From assembly GCA_002508635.1 (NCBI GenBank), contig DACO01000171.1, positions 1,135 through 6,935 of the forward strand: a DNA stretch of 5,801 bases, read 5' to 3'. This document shows, in pieces, positions 4,678 to 5,801 of the stretch. A model generated the notes under the pieces. It was not told the DNA's origin. It made no database searches and saw only the letters and a list, made by a program, of their open reading frames with translations. The DNA comes from Methanolobus sp. UBA118. GTDB taxonomy: Archaea; Halobacteriota; Methanosarcinia; Methanosarcinales; Methanosarcinaceae. Every line of letters starts with the position of its first letter. The stretch's first letter is position 1. Both the position numbers and the translations under genes were made by a program.

Positions 4678-5607
4678 TCAGTCCTTTTTATGTTCATGCA
4701 TCTTACGCAGGGTGCGCATATTCTCCCGATGGAGAGAAACGATCAGATCACTCAACATACCGAAAACGAACATCTGAAAACCGGCAATAATAAGAAGGGC
4801 CGTTAAAACGGTGAGAGGAACACGGGTAACACCCTGCAGCCATTCGGAAACCACATAAATTCCCGCGATCATACCCGCCACAATGAAAAAGCCACCTATC
4901 AGTCCGAAATAGAACATGGGGTTATGCAGTTTTGCCATTTTATAGATAGTCCGTCCTATCCTGAAACCATCCTTCAGCGGGTTGAGTTTGGTAGCAGCTT
5001 TTGAGTGTCTTTTCAAATAGGTGATCGGGACAACCTCTATCCTGTGGTCCTTCTTGATACTGTCTATTGTCATCTCGGACTCGATCTCAAAACCGGTCTC
5101 CCTCAGGTCAAAGGATTTGATAGCCCTGAGTGTATAACCCCTGTAACCCGTAAGTATGTCTTCAAGCCATTCACCGTATGCAAAACCGAACAGTTTGTTG
5201 AGCACACGATTACCCATGCGGTTTAAACGTGTAAAGGCACCGGCTTCATAATCCGCAAACCTGTTACCTATGACCTGATCCGCACTTCCGTCACGCAGCG
5301 GTTTGAGTATCGTGTGTATATCACTGGCCAGGTACGTGCCGTCACCGTCAACCATGACAGTATAATCACTGTCCATCAGTTCAAAGGCTTCCTGGATGGC
5401 CTGACCCTTGCCCCTGCCACTCTGGACAACGACCTTTGCACCTTTCTTTTCAGCGATCTCACGGGTGCGGTCACTACTATGACCATCCATAACTAGGATG
5501 TTATCAAAGCCCTCGGAATGAAAATCCTCTATTAGCTGCCCGATGGTGGCTTCTTCGTTTAACGCAGGTATCAGGACACAAACATCTTCGTTTGACAAAG
5601 AACTCAC
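4678..5607 (-). CDS. aglJ: AglJ-like family 2 glycosyltransferase (dolichyl-phosphate hexosyltransferase)
   Basis: Membrane-anchored GT-A enzyme expected to move a hexose from a nucleotide sugar to dolichyl phosphate, an early step in building the glycan for protein N-glycosylation (S-layer, archaellin). The 309 residues begin with the nucleotide-binding strand VCVLIPALNEEATIG (9-23), then VMDGHSSDRT (39-48), the VVVQSGRGKGQA loop (59-70), the metal-binding DGDGTY (87-92), GNRFADYEAGAFTRLNR (114-130), EDILTGYRGYT (149-159) and FEIESEM (173-179). Two C-terminal membrane helices follow (about 231-254 and 263-287), ending in GMLSDLIVSLHRENMR (283-298), as I recall for haloarchaeal AglJ. The start is GTG, 11 bases after the tbp stop codon and without a strong Shine-Dalgarno, suggesting translation coupled to tbp; a TTG at residue 4 is an alternative. 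The family assignment is firm; the exact sugar and the AglJ role are by resemblance. Confidence 0.9.
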   Translation of the reverse strand: MSSLSNEDVCVLIPALNEEATIGQLIEDFHSEGFDNILVMDGHSSDRTREIAEKKGAKVVVQSGRGKGQAIQEAFELMDSDYTVMVDGDGTYLASDIHTILKPLRDGSADQVIGNRFADYEAGAFTRLNRMGNRVLNKLFGFAYGEWLEDILTGYRGYTLRAIKSFDLRETGFEIESEMTIDSIKKDHRIEVVPITYLKRHSKAATKLNPLKDGFRIGRTIYKMAKLHNPMFYFGLIGGFFIVAGMIAGIYVVSEWLQGVTRVPLTVLTALLIIAGFQMFVFGMLSDLIVSLHRENMRTLRKMHEHKKD

Positions 5608-5618
5608 ACTTGTCCGTT

Positions 5619-5801
5619 TTACAGTAAGCCCATGCTGTCGAGCTGCTGCCTTACAACCTCGACACCCTGCTCACAGTTCTCGGGAGATTTACCGCCTGTA
5701 ACCACAAGTTTACCTGAACTGAAAATAAGTACTACGACCTTTGGATCATCGATACGGTAGACAAGTCCGGGGAACTGTTCAGGTTCATATTCAATGTTCT
5801 C
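5619..5801 (-). CDS. tbp: TATA-binding protein TBP, C-terminal part (5' end outside window)
   Basis: General transcription factor that binds the TATA box and recruits TFB and RNA polymerase. Only the last 60 residues and the TAA stop are present; the gene continues past the right edge. They read ENIEYEPEQFPGLVYRIDDP, then VVVLIFSSGKLVVTGGK and a final helix ending DSMGLL, which is the second half of the second TBP repeat. The segments YEPEQFPGLVYR, LIFSSGK (with one of the DNA-intercalating-type phenylalanines) and TGGK are hallmark TBP sequences. A complete archaeal TBP is about 180 residues with two such repeats. The gene is followed after 11 bases by aglJ on the same strand, so the two are probably one transcript. 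Methanosarcinales can carry more than one TBP gene, and which copy this is cannot be told here. Confidence 0.95.
   Translation of the reverse strand, partial: ENIEYEPEQFPGLVYRIDDPKVVVLIFSSGKLVVTGGKSPENCEQGVEVVRQQLDSMGLL

Overview
The window looks like chromosomal DNA of a methanogenic archaeon, most likely a methylotrophic member of the Methanosarcinaceae (Methanolobus/Methanococcoides type). This placement is an inference from gene content (archaeal TATA-binding protein, AglJ-like glycosyltransferase, archaeal-type ThiC, archaeal SAM hydrolase), archaeal TATA-box promoters, pyrimidine-tract terminators, AT-rich intergenic DNA and moderate coding GC. The genus cannot be fixed from the sequence alone. 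I see no insertion sequence, CRISPR array, tRNA or rRNA gene, phage gene or sign of recent transfer. It reads as ordinary core metabolism and housekeeping, and I find no clear new multi-gene system.

Left end, minus strand (1-1006): two genes of a cobalt/nickel ECF importer, cbiM followed by a small PDGLE-domain membrane protein. They overlap by four bases (ATGA) and run out of the window on the left, where the T and ATPase components (cbiQ/cbiO type) would be expected. A 9-bp hairpin at the window edge lies after the PDGLE gene. The 130-200 bp upstream of cbiM holds a symmetric AT box that could serve both cbiM and the divergent gene, plus an inverted repeat between it and cbiM.

Centre: a plus-strand radical SAM protein of unknown function (about 1200-2174, with a possible TTG start at 1137). 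It converges, with only six bases between stop codons, on a minus-strand SAM hydroxide adenosyltransferase (2181-2951), whose promoter predicts a leaderless mRNA. Further right, on the minus strand, is thiC (3091-4380), the pyrimidine synthase of thiamine biosynthesis. It has its own TATA box, a Shine-Dalgarno site, a palindrome upstream of the promoter and a hairpin plus U-tract terminator.

Right end, minus strand (4678-5801): the 3' end of a TATA-binding protein gene followed after 11 bases by an AglJ-like membrane glycosyltransferase that starts with GTG. They are probably co-transcribed and end at a pyrimidine-rich tract. The 297 bp between thiC and this pair are AT-rich and appear non-coding.

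How the genes fit together: three proteins use S-adenosylmethionine (the radical SAM protein, the SAM hydrolase and ThiC), and the metal importer would feed cobamide or nickel-cofactor synthesis, both central to methanogenesis. Apart from the two transcriptional pairs (cbiM-PDGLE and tbp-aglJ), a functional link between the neighbours is not demonstrated by the sequence.
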